Origin: Acidimicrobiaceae bacterium
Lineage (GTDB): Bacteria; Actinomycetota; Acidimicrobiia; Acidimicrobiales; Salinilacustritrichaceae
Assembly: GCA_003476595.1 (NCBI GenBank)
Contig: DMTU01000135.1
Coordinates: forward strand, 8,179-14,283
Reading direction: 5' to 3'
DNA: 6,105 nt
The number at the start of each line of letters is the position of its first letter. The first letter of the stretch is position 1. Both the position numbers and the translations under genes were made by a program. Below are positions 5,048 to 6,105 of this stretch, one piece after another. Under the pieces are notes generated by a model that saw only the letters and a list, made by a program, of their open reading frames with translations, had not been told where the DNA came from and made no database searches.

Positions 5048-5918
5048 TGGGAACACTCCGGTCGGGGTCTGGGTGCCGGCCGGCAGCACGATTCCAGCGG
5101 ACGGACGCTACGGCAAGGCCGGCCGATAAGGCGACGGCCAGTGCGATGCGCCCGGCACCGATGGTTTCGATGTTCTCGACGATGCGGAGGCGGAGGTCTT
5201 CGATCGTGTCGATGACCGGGTCGCCTTCGAGGTCGCCGGCGTAGACGCCGAGTTCCCATCTGCCGTACCAGACGGCGTAGCCGCCGGCGGCGATCATGAG
5301 GGCGCCACCGAGGCGTGTCATCACTCGGGTGAGGTTGCGCATGGCCTGGATGAGGGTGGTGTGGGCGAGTGCGGCGAAGACGCTGATGGCGAGGATGATG
5401 GTTCCCATGCCAAGGGCGTATGCGACGTAGGTGGCGATCCCCAGGGTGGTCGACTGGGTGAGTGCGACGCCGGTGACGGCGAGGAACGGGCCGATGGTGC
5501 AGGACAGGGACGCGACGGCGAACGTTGCGCCGTATCCGGTCATGGCCGCGATCCCTCGTCGCCCCGAGGCCAGGTCGGGGCCTCGCACGGCGATCGATGG
5601 TTTCCAGCCGAGGACCATGGCGACGCCGGCGAGAACGAGGGCCGCACCGACGCTGATGGTGACCCAGGGGAGACGCTCACGGGTTGCGCCGGTGAGCTGA
5701 TCGATGACCAATCCGGCGGTGGCGAACACGACGACGAAGCCAAGCGACACGGCTGCGGCCACGCCGACGGCCCGCACGACGCGCTGGTCGGCCCGCAGTT
5801 CAGCGGCGTCGCCGGCGACGAAGGCACCGAGGTAGGCGGGAAGCAGCGAGAAGCCGCACGGGTTGAAGGTGGCGACCATGCCTGCGGTGAAGGCGAGCGC
5901 AACGGGGGCGCTGATCAT
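5040..5918 (-). CDS. ccdA: CcdA/DsbD-family transmembrane thiol-disulfide transporter
   Basis: This 292-residue polytopic membrane protein passes reducing equivalents from cytoplasmic thioredoxin to extracytoplasmic acceptors. The family signature is present: TFNPCGFSLLPAYL (Cys21, helix 1) and ASLSCTIGPFLAV (Cys140, helix 4 region), the redox-active pair of CcdA-type proteins. Hydrophobic helices lie at about 5-34, 50-73, 86-104, 130-152, 160-185 and 203-217. A C-terminal extension (225-292) adds an acidic loop, EGDPVIDTIEDL, and a seventh hydrophobic segment (257-273), beyond the usual six-helix core. The ATG at 5918 has a GAGGAGAG ribosome binding site (5925-5932) and overlaps the preceding stop as ATGA. 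The open frame upstream to 5966 is Arg-rich and not protein-like. No thioredoxin-like partner lies within the window, so the electron acceptor could be a neighbour beyond the edge or the Cys-rich operon products. Confidence 0.92.
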   Translation of the reverse strand: MISAPVALAFTAGMVATFNPCGFSLLPAYLGAFVAGDAAELRADQRVVRAVGVAAAVSLGFVVVFATAGLVIDQLTGATRERLPWVTISVGAALVLAGVAMVLGWKPSIAVRGPDLASGRRGIAAMTGYGATFAVASLSCTIGPFLAVTGVALTQSTTLGIATYVAYALGMGTIILAISVFAALAHTTLIQAMRNLTRVMTRLGGALMIAAGGYAVWYGRWELGVYAGDLEGDPVIDTIEDLRLRIVENIETIGAGRIALAVALSAGLAVASVRWNRAAGRHPDPDRSVPSA

Positions 5919-6105
5919 CGGGAGCTCTCCTCGGCGTCGGACAACGACGCGCTGTAGTACACACAAGTAGCGTAGGTCACAATGGCTGCTGTGACGCCAG
6001 CAGCAACGAACTCGATCAACGGGCGGAGACGAGTGGCGGTGGTCGTCGTGGTGGTGGTCGTCGTGGAGGCCGTGGCGAAGGGGGCAGTCGTCGTGGAACC
6101 CTCGA
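5915..6105 (-). CDS. C-terminal end of a Thr-rich, membrane-anchored protein (partial)
   Basis: Only the last 62 residues are in the window; the gene enters from the right edge. The visible part has Thr-rich patches, including nine consecutive Thr at 6038-6064, followed by RLRPLIEF and one hydrophobic helix (visible residues about 29-50, AAGVTAAIVTYATCVYY), and ends in an acidic tail, SDAEESSR. Of the three minus-strand frames, this one is chosen because it gives a sensible helix and its TGA overlaps the CcdA start as ATGA (5915-5918). The other two give a Pro/Arg-rich run that hits a stop and an Arg/His/Cys-rich run. A Thr stalk before a C-terminal helix suggests an extracellular domain tethered to the membrane, though the basic residues before the helix and acidic ones after it argue for the opposite topology. 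The upstream domain, and so the function, cannot be told from here. Confidence 0.7.
   Translation of the reverse strand, partial: EGSTTTAPFATASTTTTTTTTTATRLRPLIEFVAAGVTAAIVTYATCVYYSASLSDAEESSR
6038..6064 (-). repeat. Poly-Thr codon tract (ACG/ACC run)
   Basis: Nine Thr codons in a row (a mix of ACG and ACC) form a low-complexity trinucleotide tract encoding the stalk of the partial membrane-anchored protein. Related shorter Thr runs lie just upstream at 6086-6094. Tracts like this can vary in length by slippage. Confidence 0.6.

Noticed and set aside
5919..5966. N-terminal extension of CcdA up to 5966
   Set aside because: It would add an Arg-rich stretch ahead of the first helix; the ATG at 5918 has a good ribosome binding site and overlaps the upstream stop.

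Overview
The window is very GC-rich DNA with tightly packed, partly overlapping genes, frequent GTG/TTG-type starts, and proteins dominated by Ala, Gly, Val, Asp and Arg. Together with the lipoproteins and a Thr-rich membrane stalk, this suggests the chromosome (or a metal-resistance accessory region) of a high-GC Actinomycetota, possibly an Acidimicrobiia-type environmental lineage. The lineage is inferred from composition only; there is no rRNA or other phylogenetic marker here.

Layout. (1) Positions 1-1933, minus strand: a five-gene operon read right to left. Its genes encode a secreted Met/His-rich small protein (1613-1933), a tiny two-helix membrane protein resembling DUF2933 (1386-1607, TTG start), a PCYCGC-motif membrane-anchored protein (937-1389), a membrane-anchored protein with a Cys-Cys-Pro and MHxGMDG signature (373-927), and a cupredoxin-like lipoprotein cut by the left window edge (1-333). 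(2) Positions 1934-2073: a divergent control region. It holds four TGGANNC direct repeats at an exact 11-bp period (1983-2026) and a perfect 6-3-6 inverted repeat (2040-2054). (3) Positions 2074-4141, plus strand: an OmpR/PhoB-type response regulator and its overlapping HAMP sensor histidine kinase. (4) Positions 4181-6105, minus strand and convergent with the kinase: three translationally coupled genes. Read right to left, they encode the C-terminal end of a Thr-rich membrane-anchored protein, a CcdA/DsbD-type thiol-disulfide transporter, and an Asp-box (BNR-like) repeat lipoprotein of the F510_1955 type.

How they may work together. Nearly every product acts at or outside the cytoplasmic membrane and is rich in potential copper ligands (Met, His, Cys) or belongs to a copper/thiol family. 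The simplest reading is an envelope copper (or related soft-metal) handling module. A two-component system senses the metal outside the cell, using a kinase loop that contains a Met-Met-x-x-Met-His cluster, and switches the divergent operon through the tandem repeats between them. CcdA would supply reducing power across the membrane to keep the Cys-rich partners reduced. The copper link and the regulatory wiring are inferences from motifs and gene arrangement. Several operon members have no established biochemical function. No RNA gene, CRISPR array, insertion sequence or convincing terminator was seen.
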